A stretch of 64,000 bases of DNA from Microbulbifer sp. MKSA007 (GTDB lineage: Bacteria; Pseudomonadota; Gammaproteobacteria; Pseudomonadales; Cellvibrionaceae): positions 3,369,501 to 3,433,500 of the forward strand of contig CP128433.1 of the NCBI GenBank assembly GCA_032615215.1, given 5' to 3'. The notes below the pieces were generated by a model, which worked only from the letters and a program-made list of their open reading frames with translations, was not told the origin of the DNA and made no database searches. The translations under genes were made by a program, and so were the position numbers. Position 1 is the stretch's first letter. Each line of letters opens with the position of its first letter. Below are positions 27,603 through 37,890 of the stretch, piece by piece.

Positions 27603-29488
27603 ATATGCTCGACCTAATCCAATCCTTCCACTTCCTTCGCCCTGGGGTTCTGTGGCTGCTAATTCCCGCAGCACTACTCTGTTGGGGGTTAGCAAAGATG
27701 GTGCTCAACAGCGCTCAACTGCAAAAGGTCATAGACCCAGATCTGCTGCCCCACCTTCTACTGCGCGGTGGCAGTAAAAGACCCTGGTTATTCGCATTAA
27801 TATTTGCGCTGCTGGTCGCGATGATTATCGCTCTGGCCGGCCCTGCCTGGCGCAAGCTGCCAACCCCGGTGTACAGCAACCAGGATGCCCTGGTCATACT
27901 GCTAGACTTGTCACCGTCCATGATGGCGACAGATCTCTCACCCAATCGACTAACCCGCGCCCGCCTTAAAATTTTGGATATTTTGCGCCAGAGAAAAGAC
28001 GGCCTCACCGCACTCGTCGCCTATGCTGGAGAAGCCCATGTCGTCACCCCTCTTACCGAGGACACGGCTACAATCGCCAATCTGGTACCCGCGTTATCGC
28101 CCTCAATCATGCCAGTCCCCGGCAGCAATATCGAAATGGCCGTCGATACCGGGATTCGCCTGTTAAAGGATGGAGCCGCAGGACGCGGGCAATTACTTGC
28201 CGTTACCGACGGCATAGACTCAATGGCCGCCGATGAGGTCGCCAAAGATCTGTCCAACGCAAAAGTTGAAATGAGCATACTCGCCGTGGGCAGCGGCGAG
28301 GGCAGCCCCATCCCACGGGGGAATACCGGTGGATTTGTGACTGATAGTAAAGGGGCCATCGTCATCTCCAATTTCGATGCCAGTGAGCTTCGCCAGCTCG
28401 CCCAGTCCAGCGGGGGGCGTTTTGCCAAAATTACGGTAAATGACAGCGATATCGACTATTTACTGCCTCAAACTGACAGCCCGCAACAAGCGCAGCTCAC
28501 TGAAAGGGAGTTCGACCAATGGCGGGATGAAGGGCCGCTATTACTCCTTTTAATACTACCTTTTGCAGCCCTACTCTTCCGTCGGGGAGCTCTGGCATGC
28601 GCCCTGCCCTTACTACTACTAACTGGAATTTCAAGTGAAAGCCAGGCTATTGAGTGGCAGGATTTATGGCAACGCAAAGACCAGCAGGGCCAGCGCCTAC
28701 TGGAAGAGGGACAGCCGGCAGAGGCCGCGCAAGAATTTCACAACCCCGAATGGAAAGGCACTGCCAACTATCGCGCAGGCAATTACGCAGAGGCCCAGGA
28801 GAATTTCGCCCAAAGTAATAATTCACAGAGCTTGTACAATCTTGGCAACAGCCTGGTGCAACAGGGGGACTACGATAAAGCTATCGAGGCTTACGATGAA
28901 GCCCTGCAAAAGCAGCCCGAGTTTGCCGATGCCGAGCACAATCGAGAAATTGCTGAAAAGCTGAAAGAGCTGCAAGAAAAACAGCAGCAATCCCAACAGC
29001 AGTCCGGTGAACAGCAGCAAAGCGAGCAGGAACAGAACCAGCAAGACCAGCAGCAGAGCCAGGAACAACAGCAAAACCAAGAGCAGCAAGCTGAGAACAA
29101 CGAACAGCAGTCCAGCGAGCAGCAACAACAGGGCAATAATCAACAGCCCTCTGGTTCACCAGAGCCCTCTGAGCAACAGCCCCAAGGTGAGGAGCAGCAG
29201 GGCTCCCAAGAAAAGGGCCAGGAAGAGCAGGAGAGCGAACAACAACAGCAAGGCGAACAACAGGGTGAAGAACAGCCGCTGCAAGGGGAATCGCAACCTA
29301 CTGGCGCTGAAGAAAGCCCTCTCGACCAGGAAACCCAACAAGCCCTGGACCAATGGCTCCGTCAAATTCCCGATGATCCAGCCGGCCTGATGCGCGAGAA
29401 GTTCAAATACGAGAGCCTGCAAAGGCGCCGTGCCTATCGCAGCGGAGAGTGGGAGCCACCGGAAAATGGGGCGACACAAAGATGGTAA
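27599..29488 (+). CDS. BatB/BatC fusion: VWA domain plus TPR and Gln/Glu-rich tail
   Basis: A 629-residue protein. Two N-terminal membrane segments precede a VWA domain with DLSPSMMATD as the metal site; a third and fourth segment follow near residues 310 and 340. The BatC part has tetratricopeptide repeats (SLYNLGNSLVQQGDYDKAIE). About 140 residues of almost pure Gln, Glu and Ser follow (about residues 455-590), then a conserved end (DQWLRQIPDDPAGLMREKF). The VWA and TPR parts are separate genes in Bacteroides and fused here, as in many gammaproteobacteria. The start may be GTG 27599 or ATG 27605. Confidence 0.92.
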   Translation: MNMLDLIQSFHFLRPGVLWLLIPAALLCWGLAKMVLNSAQLQKVIDPDLLPHLLLRGGSKRPWLFALIFALLVAMIIALAGPAWRKLPTPVYSNQDALVILLDLSPSMMATDLSPNRLTRARLKILDILRQRKDGLTALVAYAGEAHVVTPLTEDTATIANLVPALSPSIMPVPGSNIEMAVDTGIRLLKDGAAGRGQLLAVTDGIDSMAADEVAKDLSNAKVEMSILAVGSGEGSPIPRGNTGGFVTDSKGAIVISNFDASELRQLAQSSGGRFAKITVNDSDIDYLLPQTDSPQQAQLTEREFDQWRDEGPLLLLLILPFAALLFRRGALACALPLLLLTGISSESQAIEWQDLWQRKDQQGQRLLEEGQPAEAAQEFHNPEWKGTANYRAGNYAEAQENFAQSNNSQSLYNLGNSLVQQGDYDKAIEAYDEALQKQPEFADAEHNREIAEKLKELQEKQQQSQQQSGEQQQSEQEQNQQDQQQSQEQQQNQEQQAENNEQQSSEQQQQGNNQQPSGSPEPSEQQPQGEEQQGSQEKGQEEQESEQQQQGEQQGEEQPLQGESQPTGAEESPLDQETQQALDQWLRQIPDDPAGLMREKFKYESLQRRRAYRSGEWEPPENGATQRW

Positions 29489-31251
29489 AGAACAGTAGAA
29501 CAATGTCGCTGGATTCAAGGACACTGATTTCAAAAATGCCTATGGACGCAATCATTAACAACCGAATAAAACTTTGGAGCCTCCCACTCAGCCACGCCTT
29601 CGCTTTGCTACTTCTTGCAATAGCACTTTGTCTGTCGACACCGGTTTTAGCAAGCGATCTCAGCGCAACGGTCGATAGAGATAAGATTGGAATTGATGAG
29701 ACAGTCAATTTACGTGTGCGCTATTCAGGAGACAAAAGTGGTGGACAACCGGACTTTGACTTGTTGGAACAGGATTTCGATATTCTCTCACGCCAACAGT
29801 CCAACCAGTATCGCGTTATCAATGGCCGTGCAGAGAGTTTTGTCGAGTGGGTACTGGCGCTAGCCCCCAAACGGGAAGGCAAACTGTTTATCCCCTCTTT
29901 TAACTATCAAGGAGAGGTTTCCGATGCGGTTCCCGTCACGGTCACCGAGGCGCAAAGTGGACCTAACGGCGGTGAAAAGCAGGCTTTTCTGGAAGTAACA
30001 CTCGACAAGGAAAAGGTCTATGTCCAAGAGCAACTGCTGGTAAAAATTCGCCTGTACACCACTATCGGCTTACACGATATCGCAACAGAACCTCTCAAGG
30101 TTGCCGGCGCTCATGCAGAAAAAGTCGATGAGCAGCGATATGAGCGCAAGCTCAATGATGTGAGCCATGCGGTTTACGAAGTTACCTACGCCGTTTTCCC
30201 TGATAGCTCAGGCAAGCTCAGCATCCCCGCACTAACCTACGTGGCCATCGCTGGGCGCAGGGACCCCTTCTCCCTATTTAATCGCAACAGCCAAAGGCTT
30301 CGACTTCGCTCCCAAGAGAAGTCTATCGAAGTGCTGCCAAAACCCGCTGACTACTCTGGCAGCCAATGGCTGCCCGCTGCCAGTCTCGGCATTGTTCAAA
30401 GCTGGAGCCAGGACCCGGACACCTTTGCCGTAGGCGAACCTATTACCCGAATTCTTACCGTACGTGCCGAAGGGCTCAGGGCCGCACAGTTGCCCCCACT
30501 TCCCAAACTCAACGTGGATGGCCTTAAAACTTACCCCGATCAACCGCAACAAGAAGACCAGGTTGGGCCCAACGGCGTTACCGGAAGCCGTATTGAGACA
30601 ACCGCGATTGTGGCTACACAACCCGGGGACTACGAGCTTCCTCCCGTCACTGTGACCTGGTGGGATACAAAAAGCCAACGACAACGCACCACTCAACTAC
30701 CGGCATTCCGCTTCTCAGTTTCCGGTACTGCTGCTGCAGTAACCAGCGACAATGAAACCAGTGCTAAAGTACCTCAGTCAGCTACACCCACCGAACAAGT
30801 CGGTACTGTGAGCCATTTTTGGCGCAACCTGGCTATTATCGCGATTGCCTCTCACTTACTGTGGGTCCTGTACTTTTTCTTTCAGAGGCGCAAACCCGCC
30901 CAGCAAATACCGAGCAACCACACCCAGGCTCCCAACTTACAACGTGAAACCCGTGCCCTTAAAAAAGCTCTGGAGAGTGAGAACCCCATCCATATCCAGC
31001 AAGCCACTTTAAAGTGGCTTACTGCAAAGTGGCCGCAAGTAAATGGTAAGAGCTTGGCTGAGACCGCGAGGCAACTGAACATCCCCGAGCTGGATCAGCT
31101 CCAAGCAGTTCTGGACGCCGCTATTTACAAGTCACCGGCTAGTCCTTTGGACATCAATAAGGTGAAAGCAATAGTCGACTTACTAGTGAACGCGAAACCT
31201 GAAAGTGAACCCAGTGAAACGGATAGCGCCCTGCCCTCACTGTTCTCTTAA
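29482..31251 (+). CDS. BatD-like membrane protein
   Basis: A BatD-family protein of about 589 residues. A signal/anchor (AFALLLLAIALCLSTPVLA) leads into a large periplasmic beta-rich part (DLSATVDRDKIGIDETVNL onward). A membrane helix near residue 455 (LAIIAIASHLLWVLYFFF) and a cytoplasmic helical tail follow. The ATG at 29482 overlaps the previous stop by 7 bases; later ATGs at 29503, 29536 and 29542 are possible and would shorten the segment before the signal. It is the last gene of the operon. BatD is thought to present a periplasmic face to the VWA proteins. Confidence 0.9.
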   Translation: MVKNSRTMSLDSRTLISKMPMDAIINNRIKLWSLPLSHAFALLLLAIALCLSTPVLASDLSATVDRDKIGIDETVNLRVRYSGDKSGGQPDFDLLEQDFDILSRQQSNQYRVINGRAESFVEWVLALAPKREGKLFIPSFNYQGEVSDAVPVTVTEAQSGPNGGEKQAFLEVTLDKEKVYVQEQLLVKIRLYTTIGLHDIATEPLKVAGAHAEKVDEQRYERKLNDVSHAVYEVTYAVFPDSSGKLSIPALTYVAIAGRRDPFSLFNRNSQRLRLRSQEKSIEVLPKPADYSGSQWLPAASLGIVQSWSQDPDTFAVGEPITRILTVRAEGLRAAQLPPLPKLNVDGLKTYPDQPQQEDQVGPNGVTGSRIETTAIVATQPGDYELPPVTVTWWDTKSQRQRTTQLPAFRFSVSGTAAAVTSDNETSAKVPQSATPTEQVGTVSHFWRNLAIIAIASHLLWVLYFFFQRRKPAQQIPSNHTQAPNLQRETRALKKALESENPIHIQQATLKWLTAKWPQVNGKSLAETARQLNIPELDQLQAVLDAAIYKSPASPLDINKVKAIVDLLVNAKPESEPSETDSALPSLFS

Positions 31252-31282
31252 CAGGAGCCACTTCAAATCAAACAGGGAAAGG

Positions 31283-31312
31283 TTGGCCTTCACCGCCTAT
31301 GGGTAAGGCCAA
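31283..31312. terminator. Hairpin at the convergent end of batD and a glycosyltransferase gene
   Basis: TTGGCCTT pairs with AAGGCCAA around 14 bases, partly overlapping the 3' end of the minus-strand glycosyltransferase gene. It marks the boundary between the Bat operon and the polysaccharide locus. No T-run. Confidence 0.5.
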
Positions 31313-32060
31313 TTCCTGTGTATTCGAGCAGTTTAAGAGGTACTTTAAATAGAATCAGGAAAAAGTTTGTGTAGATATGATTTTCTTTGCAAGCCCTAAC
31401 AATTTCCAGATTTTGATGAATCCGCCCCCAAACGCCCTGGGAACTAACACCCCCTTCACGCATTTTCACAATACATTTTGGCAAGCGCCTGAAGCTGATT
31501 TTATCCCGATGAAGAAAACGAGCTAGCAATTCAAAATCTGCTGCAACACGGTAGTTGGTTTTATATAAACCTAGCTTTTTATAACAGTCACGCCGTACAA
31601 AAAATGTAGGGTGGGGTGGCATCCAGCCCCAGCGAAATTTAGACACCCTAAATTTACTGGAGCCATAAAAACGCACTCTTTGGCTTAAGTTATTGCGAGC
31701 CACAATCTCCAGGTCTGCATAGACAGATTGGGCTCCCGAAACTAAAAATTCATTAACAACATTTGAAATTACACGACTATCAGAATAGACATCATCAGAG
31801 TTAATTGTGCCGACTATATCGCCAGACGCCAGGCATATGCCTTTATTCATAGCATCATAAATACCTGAGTCTTTTTCAGACACAACTGCCGCGACTTGGC
31901 CTTTAAACTCAGATATTATCTCTAGCGTGCCATCAGTAGAGCCACCATCAATAATTATATGCTCAATATTTGCATAATCTTGAGCCAACACGGATAGTAT
32001 TGTGTCGCGAATAGTGTCAGCACTATTTAGACAAACCGTTATCAGGCTTATTTTTATCAC
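31290..32060 (-). CDS. Family 2 glycosyltransferase
   Basis: About 256 residues with a GT-A fold. The start is typical (ISLITVCLNSADTIRDTI); the nucleotide-sugar site is IIDGGSTDGTLEI near residue 40, and the DxD-type metal motif is TINSDDVYSD near 95. It resembles the WcaE/colanic-acid type of GT2. The start is uncertain: GTG 32060 fits the family N-terminus, and a TTG at 32072 is also in frame; neither has a strong ribosome site. It is the last gene of the minus-strand block that starts at 37705. Sugar specificity cannot be read from the sequence. Confidence 0.88.
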   Translation of the reverse strand: MIKISLITVCLNSADTIRDTILSVLAQDYANIEHIIIDGGSTDGTLEIISEFKGQVAAVVSEKDSGIYDAMNKGICLASGDIVGTINSDDVYSDSRVISNVVNEFLVSGAQSVYADLEIVARNNLSQRVRFYGSSKFRVSKFRWGWMPPHPTFFVRRDCYKKLGLYKTNYRVAADFELLARFLHRDKISFRRLPKCIVKMREGGVSSQGVWGRIHQNLEIVRACKENHIYTNFFLILFKVPLKLLEYTGIGLTHRR

Positions 32061-32141
32061 AAAAAGTCTCAAGTTGTCGTTTCGTGAAAAGTAAAACCTC
32101 TCTTGAGAACTTTAGTACAAATTACAATATCTGACATTCGA

Positions 32142-33097
32142 TCAACGTAAAATACTTCTATACCAGTCGTATGTTTTCTTTAACCCTACCCCCAAGGAAG
32201 TCTGGGAATCCCACCCCAACTTCGATAGCTTTGAGGTGTCTAGCAACTTCCGCGGCACACCATCAGGCATTGACCTGTCAAATGTAATATTTCCCTCAAA
32301 CCCAATGATCCCGGCGATTAAATAAGCCAGCTCCTTAACAGTGCAATCCACCCCAGTACCCACATTTAAGTGGGAGCACATAGGCTCTGTCACGGATCGA
32401 TATACTCGATCTTCCAAACCCATTACAAACACCAACGCATCAACCATATCCTCTACATACAGAAATTCTCGTCGAACATCACCACTCCCCCAAATCCTGA
32501 CATTCTGCACCCCTTCATTTTTGGCCTTATGGAAACGATGTATTAATGCAGGGATAACGTGTGAATTTGCAGAGTCAAAGTTATCATATGGACCATAAAG
32601 GTTTGTCGGCATAACACTGCGATAGTTACGTCCATACTGCCTTGAGTACGACTCGCACAACTTAATTCCGGCAATCTTGGCAATAGCGTAAGGCTCGTTA
32701 GTCGTCTCCAACCTGCCCCCAAGCAGGTCCTGCTCCCGTATCGGCTGGGGGAATCCCTTGGATAAATACAAGACGACCCAATAAACAGCAAATTTTGGAT
32801 ATCGGCCTTGTGAGCCTGATGGATTACATTGCACTGAATCATCAGATTCTGGTAAATAAAATCAGCTGGGAGCTTGCTATTCGCCAATATGCCCCCCACT
32901 TTTGCCGCAGCCAAATAAACAGTATCAATCGACTCCGAATTAAAAAAATCAGAAACAGCATCAGCATCTGTCAAGTCCAGCGAATCTCGAGGGCAAGTAA
33001 TGACTTCACAGTTTTTTAGCGGTCTCAGCCTCTGAATTAATGCCGAACCAACCATGCCCCGATGACCTGCGACAAAAACTCTCTGGGAGTATTTCAC
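32142..33097 (-). CDS. fcl: GDP-L-fucose synthase (frame broken once)
   Basis: A short-chain dehydrogenase of about 318 residues that converts GDP-4-keto-6-deoxymannose to GDP-L-fucose by epimerisation and NADPH reduction. The Rossmann motif is VAGHRGMVGSAL at the start; the catalytic serine lies in GSSCIYP, and Y-x3-K in NEPYAIAKIAG. The frame shifts just after GSSCIYP (near 32755-32759). One extra base restores YPKGFPQPI, the family consensus. It follows gmd by 4 bases and works directly on the Gmd product. Confidence 0.9.
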
Positions 33098-33100
33098 TAA

Positions 33101-34216
33101 CTACTCCTCAAAAATAGGCTCAGTGCGATAACCATTCCCAGCCAACAACAAATTCCGCTTCGCTTCCCTCAAATCATACTTAACCATCTCCCCAACTAAA
33201 TCTTTCAAGGTTGTTTTAGGTGCCCATCCCAGTTCTTGCCGAGCCAATGAGGCGTCACCTATTAGTGACACCACCTCTGTCGGGCGAAAATAACGAGAGT
33301 CCACTTTAACAATTACATCTCCACATTTAACTGCTGGAGCATCTTCTCCCACAATTGAAGCAACAACACCTACCTCTTTCTGCCCCTCTCCATGAAACTC
33401 TATCGCTATCCCCAACTCTTGAGCACAATTACGAACAAAATCCCTAACGGAGTATTGCAGCCCTGTAGAGATGATAAAATCCTTAGGACTTTCTTGCTGC
33501 AACATCAACCATTGCATTTCAACATAGTCTCTAGCATGCCCCCAGTCCCTCAGTGCATTCAGCTCCCCCAAATACAAGCAACGCTCTAAACCTTGGGCAA
33601 CATTTGCCAAACCCCGGGTTATCTTTCGAGTAACAAAAGTTTCACCACGCCGTGATGACTCGTGATTAAATAAGATTCCATTGCAAGCATATAAGCCATA
33701 GGCCTCGCGGAAATTGACCGCAGTCCAATAAGCAAACAATTTTGCAATTGAGTATGGAGAGCGAGGATAGAAAGGAGTGTTTTCATTCTGAGGGGAAGCT
33801 TTGGCAGCACCGTAAAGCTCCGATGTTGAGGCTTGGTAAAACCTGGTTTTATCCAACCCCAGAAGACGCATCCCCTCAAGTATTCTGAGGGTTCCAAGCC
33901 CGTTCACATTTGCAGTATATTCAGGGCATTCAAAACTGACCGCAACATGTGACTGAGCACCCAAATTATAGATCTCATCAGGCCGCACCTCCTGAAGAAT
34001 TCGGGTCAAATTGCTCGTATCGGTAAGGTCTCCATAGTGAAGAAAAAACCTTCTACTATCATCTTGCGGCCCTTGGTACAAGTGATCTATGCGGCTCGTA
34101 TTAAATGAAGAGGACCTTCTTTTAACCCCATGAACCTCGTATCCTTTCGCCAATAAAAATTCAGCTAAATAAGAGCCATCCTGGCCTGTCACACCGGTTA
34201 TTAGTGCTTTTTTCAT
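33101..34216 (-). CDS. gmd: GDP-mannose 4,6-dehydratase
   Basis: A 371-residue enzyme that turns GDP-D-mannose into GDP-4-keto-6-deoxy-D-mannose, the first step to GDP-fucose, GDP-rhamnose or GDP-perosamine. Visible are the NAD(P) motif GVTGQDGSYLAEF, RRSSSFNTSRIDH, the catalytic threonine/serine region QASTSELYG and YPRSPYSIAK. Length is normal and the frame intact. With fcl directly after it, the end product is GDP-L-fucose. GDP-mannose itself must come from manB/manC genes outside the window. Confidence 0.97.
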   Translation of the reverse strand: MKKALITGVTGQDGSYLAEFLLAKGYEVHGVKRRSSSFNTSRIDHLYQGPQDDSRRFFLHYGDLTDTSNLTRILQEVRPDEIYNLGAQSHVAVSFECPEYTANVNGLGTLRILEGMRLLGLDKTRFYQASTSELYGAAKASPQNENTPFYPRSPYSIAKLFAYWTAVNFREAYGLYACNGILFNHESSRRGETFVTRKITRGLANVAQGLERCLYLGELNALRDWGHARDYVEMQWLMLQQESPKDFIISTGLQYSVRDFVRNCAQELGIAIEFHGEGQKEVGVVASIVGEDAPAVKCGDVIVKVDSRYFRPTEVVSLIGDASLARQELGWAPKTTLKDLVGEMVKYDLREAKRNLLLAGNGYRTEPIFEE

Positions 34217-34294
34217 TTAAAAATGCCTTACCTAATTATTGCCTTTATCATTCAACTCCAACAAGTAAACTAAAGTTAAAAGTTCAACATCTTT

Positions 34295-35164
34295 TTAACG
34301 GCGCTCCGGAGCCCCTCCCGCCATCAACTTAACAAGCTCAAAAATTTCAACAAACCATAATTTAAACTGAACCAAAATTGAAAATAGCCTAAACCTTAAG
34401 GGGTACTCACTCCGACTCAAGAAATAAAATACAGATCTTAATGGAGGAAAAAAAGTACGTACAATCACACCAAATCTTCCAATACCATGATTACTAGAAT
34501 ATTGACCTCCTTTCACTCTCCTAGCCTTGACCGCTAACCCCGACCAAGAACCTCTCACTCTATGAGCCACAATTGCTTGCGAAAGGTAGACCAGTCTCCC
34601 ACCGTGCGCTCTCGCTCGATGACAAAAATCAAAATCACCACCGGAGTATAATTTTTCATCGAAAGCGCCCACTTGCTCAGCAAATTGCTTCCGCACAGCA
34701 AGATTAGCAGTTGCAGCCACTCCAACCTGTACATATTGCTCCTGAGGAATGCCTTTCAAACAATCATACATTTGATAAACGTCACAATCTGAAATATTTT
34801 CTGCGGATATAATTCGCCCAGCAAACAAGGTTCTTTGGTGATTACTTTCGAGAAGCGCAGAGTTAATTTTTTCAACCCAGCAAGGTTTTGGCAGGCAGTC
34901 TGCATCAGTAAAGAGGAGCCACTCTCCTCTTGCAAACTTCACCCCTAAGTTTCTAGCAGCATAAGACCCAGGTACGTAGCACCTGAGAACCCTCAGGGAA
35001 AAGGAGTAATTTCTCGCTAGAAAAGCAACAGGGGGGTCGTTTGCAACTAAAATCAGCTCAAATTCTGACTTTGCAAACGATTGATTTTCCAATTGAGATA
35101 AGAGCCCCCCAATAAAACACCAATGTTGATACACGGGAACAATTATTGAGAACTTTGGCTCCAT
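34295..35164 (-). CDS. Family 2 glycosyltransferase
   Basis: A 289-residue GT-A enzyme. It begins FSIIVPVYQHWCFIGGLLSQ; the acidic metal motif is LLFTDADCLPKPCW near residue 88, and the acceptor-side motif is SGGDFDFCHRARAHGG. The ATG at 35164 is chosen for AAGGA 7 bases ahead; a TTG at 35182 is in frame upstream. No membrane helix is seen, so it acts at the cytoplasmic face. Lies upstream of gmd within the minus-strand block, 270 bases after the next glycosyltransferase gene. That gap (35165-35452) is AT-rich and empty. Confidence 0.88.
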   Translation of the reverse strand: MEPKFSIIVPVYQHWCFIGGLLSQLENQSFAKSEFELILVANDPPVAFLARNYSFSLRVLRCYVPGSYAARNLGVKFARGEWLLFTDADCLPKPCWVEKINSALLESNHQRTLFAGRIISAENISDCDVYQMYDCLKGIPQEQYVQVGVAATANLAVRKQFAEQVGAFDEKLYSGGDFDFCHRARAHGGRLVYLSQAIVAHRVRGSWSGLAVKARRVKGGQYSSNHGIGRFGVIVRTFFPPLRSVFYFLSRSEYPLRFRLFSILVQFKLWFVEIFELVKLMAGGAPERR

Positions 35165-35452
35165 TTGAGCATCCTTGCTCAATCCATCACATTATTTTTC
35201 AACCAAAAATAAATACAACTCTAACATTTAGCACAACATTTTAATTGAGCAAGTACGGAAAATAATAAGCAGTAGCTAATCACGCCAAAATTTAGCAAAG
35301 GGTCCAAAAAAATGTCATCTGGAAAGCAGAGGCCAGCTAGAAGCCTTCCCAACTTACCCTATCCCGCTATCACTCAGCAGAGAATTTATAGCCTAATTAC
35401 ATTACAGGTTTAGGCATGACACATAGAAAAGCTACAAAGAGTGTTACCCTCC

Positions 35453-36549
35453 TCATGTCCGACGAGCTTGGTAAGAACCTTCAAGAACAGACAACGTTTT
35501 AGCCGCAGACCTCTCCCAACAAAACATATTCAATCTAGCGAGAGCATTTCTCTGTAAACGCTCCACCAGCGCTTGTTCAGTTGTTAGCTTTACTAACCCC
35601 CTAGCCATACCCTCAACATCTAAAGGATTTACCAAAAGCGCAGCATCACCTGCAACTTCCTTCATCGCCCCGCAGTTCGAGGTTAAAACAGGCGTGCCTT
35701 GACTAAAAGCCTCAACAATTGGAAGCCCGAACCCTTCATATAGAGAAGGGATAAGCAATGCTCTAGCATTACTATAGAGATCGGGAAGCTGAGCATCCTC
35801 AACGTACCCTAAAATCTCAACTTTTTCGCTTAGCCCTAGCCTCTCGACAACCTCTTCAACCTTCACCCCCCCCATCCTTTGCCGCCACACAACTTCAAAG
35901 GTAAAGCCTCTTTTGCAATTCTCGTATATTGACTATACGCCTCTAACAAACGCTGCAAGTTCTTACGGGGCTCTAGGGTACCCACAAATAAAAAGTAATC
36001 TCCCCGGCGGAGTCTGAAGCAAGGTGACTTAAGAAATGGAGCTTCAGGAATAACAACAACTTTGTCCCTACAGTAACTGAAAGAGCCCAAAATTTCCTCT
36101 CCAGTACTCTCCGACACAGCAATCACGTTATCAGCCAATCGCAATGAAGGAGGCATTAACAACCGCTCAAGCTGTAAGCCCAGTCGAGACATGGTTTGCG
36201 GAAACTTCTGCCATACCAGATCATGTATCGTAACCACTTTGGAAATACGTACAGGTAAGAAAAGGGGCAGATGATGGCGAGGAGACCAGAACACATCAAT
36301 ACGATCAAGCCTAGCCCAAACTGGAAATACAACCTGTGCAAATGGGGAGCTGAGGCTTCCCCAGCGAACACTACCACACCTAACCGTAATGTTATCTGCG
36401 CTTGAGAAGCTCCCCATCAGAGGCTTATGGCTGTAAAGATACCAATGATGCTCACTTTCACACATGCGATCGAACAAGGCCCGTGTATAACGGCCTATCC
36501 CCGTTGTCGACTCAGAAAGTGGCCTGGCATCGAGAGCAATCCTAGCCAT
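35453..36549 (-). CDS. Group 1 (GT4) glycosyltransferase (frame broken once in a poly-G run)
   Basis: A GT-B enzyme of about 365 residues, similar to mannosyltransferases of O-antigen clusters. The N-terminal half has GIGRYTRALFDRM and VTIHDLVWQKFP. The C-terminal half has YFLFVGTLEPRKNLQRLLEA and the family signature PSLYEGFGLPIVEAFSQGTPV with the E-x7-E motif. The frame breaks at eight C on the plus strand (35866-35873, poly-G in the gene). A ninth base restores GGKGWGGVKVEEV. It abuts the next glycosyltransferase gene head to tail. Confidence 0.88.
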
Positions 36550-37705
36550 TCAAGCTTCTCTATCTTCAAGAACATTTTGATACAATCGCTGGTACGAAGA
36601 AACCATCTTTTCCGCAGTAAACAACGCTTCAAAACGGCGTCGCCCTGCCTGCCCCATATCAGAGGCTTTGTTCGGCTCACGCCATAGCTTATCCATCGCC
36701 TCACGCAAGGCGTCGGGGGCAGCGGGCTCGACTACATACCCGGTTTCGCCATCTGAATTAACATAGCTGGTACCGGTCCCTATCTCACAAGACACAAGGG
36801 GCTTCCCGTTCATTAACCCTTCTACCAATGTTACACCGAAGGCCTCTGAACGCAGATGAGAAGGAAAGACTACCGCTCTACATAGCGACATGAGGGCCAT
36901 TTTTTCCTCATCACTAACAAATCCAGCAAAGATAACATTGTCGGCACCTACCCCTTCAGCTAGAGCTTTCAAGTGCTCCATCTCCGGCCCTTTACCAGCT
37001 ATAACGACTTTATATTCTTGGCCGGCTGCAGCCCTAACCAAGTAATCCAGGCCCTTATAGTACCGAAGAACACCCACAAACAGCATAAAGTCACGACCAA
37101 ACCGAGAGACAATTGACTCAACAGTCTGACTGCTTGGGGGTGGGTAGTTTTCTTCAGATATGCCGAGCGGAATCACTTCAACCTTCTCTCTATACCTAGA
37201 CAGCACAGGGCTAGTATCTACATAAGCTTGAGACGTGGCTACTATCCGGTCAGCGCGACTGAGAAAATATCTCATTAAAGGCCTATAAACGGCCCCCAAA
37301 AAGCGCTGTCGAACAATATCGGAGTGATAAGTAATTACTAAAGGCCGTGAACGACCAGCCAATAAGTAACTGATATCTCCAAATGGCCATGGGAAGTGAA
37401 AATGGAGGATATCTGGAGACTTTCTAAATAGTCGTAACAATAGCCCAGGACCAACACAACAGGACGCAATTGAAAACCACCTTTTGGAAGAACTAACATT
37501 GACACCTGAATATACTGATTGCCCACTAGGCACTTGCGACAGTGTTAAAACTTCACCTCCTGTTCCACGAGCAACCTCAAGAATAACCTGCTCCACCCCC
37601 TTGACTTTCCGGGAAAAATGTGCGGTAGCACTGTAGTGATTTAATCGAGGCTCCCAGCCCACCCCCTACTCTTTCAAAATCCACCAATAGGTCACCGACG
37701 TACAT
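36550..37705 (-). CDS. Group 1 (GT4) glycosyltransferase (5' end out of frame)
   Basis: A GT-B enzyme with C-terminal donor site FMLFVGVLRYYKGLDYL, VIAGKGPEMEHL and FPSHLRSEAFGVTLVEGLMNGKP. Reading from 37662 gives a 370-residue product with an atypical start. In the frame one step over, the sequence reads SLQCYRTFFPESQGG and then joins VEQVILE, the expected N-terminal motif of the family. Two extra G in the run at 37596-37600 would fuse the two. The extended gene could start at ATG 37705 (385 residues), though the true start is uncertain. First gene of the minus-strand polysaccharide block, divergent from wzm. Confidence 0.82.
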
Positions 37706-37890
37706 TATGACTGCCCAACCTACAACTTACGCCTGTAGGCTACTGTTTTTAAACAAAATATTGTATATTTAGCATTTCTCCAAGGTTAACAATGGAACTC
37801 TGATATGACAACAGCAATACACTGTACATGTTGGCAAAACCATTAGTTCTCTGTCTCTGGGACACTCTGAAAGAAAGAGCTCTTCTCTAG

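Noticed and set aside
27005..29159. Long antisense frames across the Bat operon (for example leucine/cysteine-rich frames opposite the Q/E tract)
   Set aside because: They are mirror frames of the CAG/GAG-rich coding strand and show no independent gene features.
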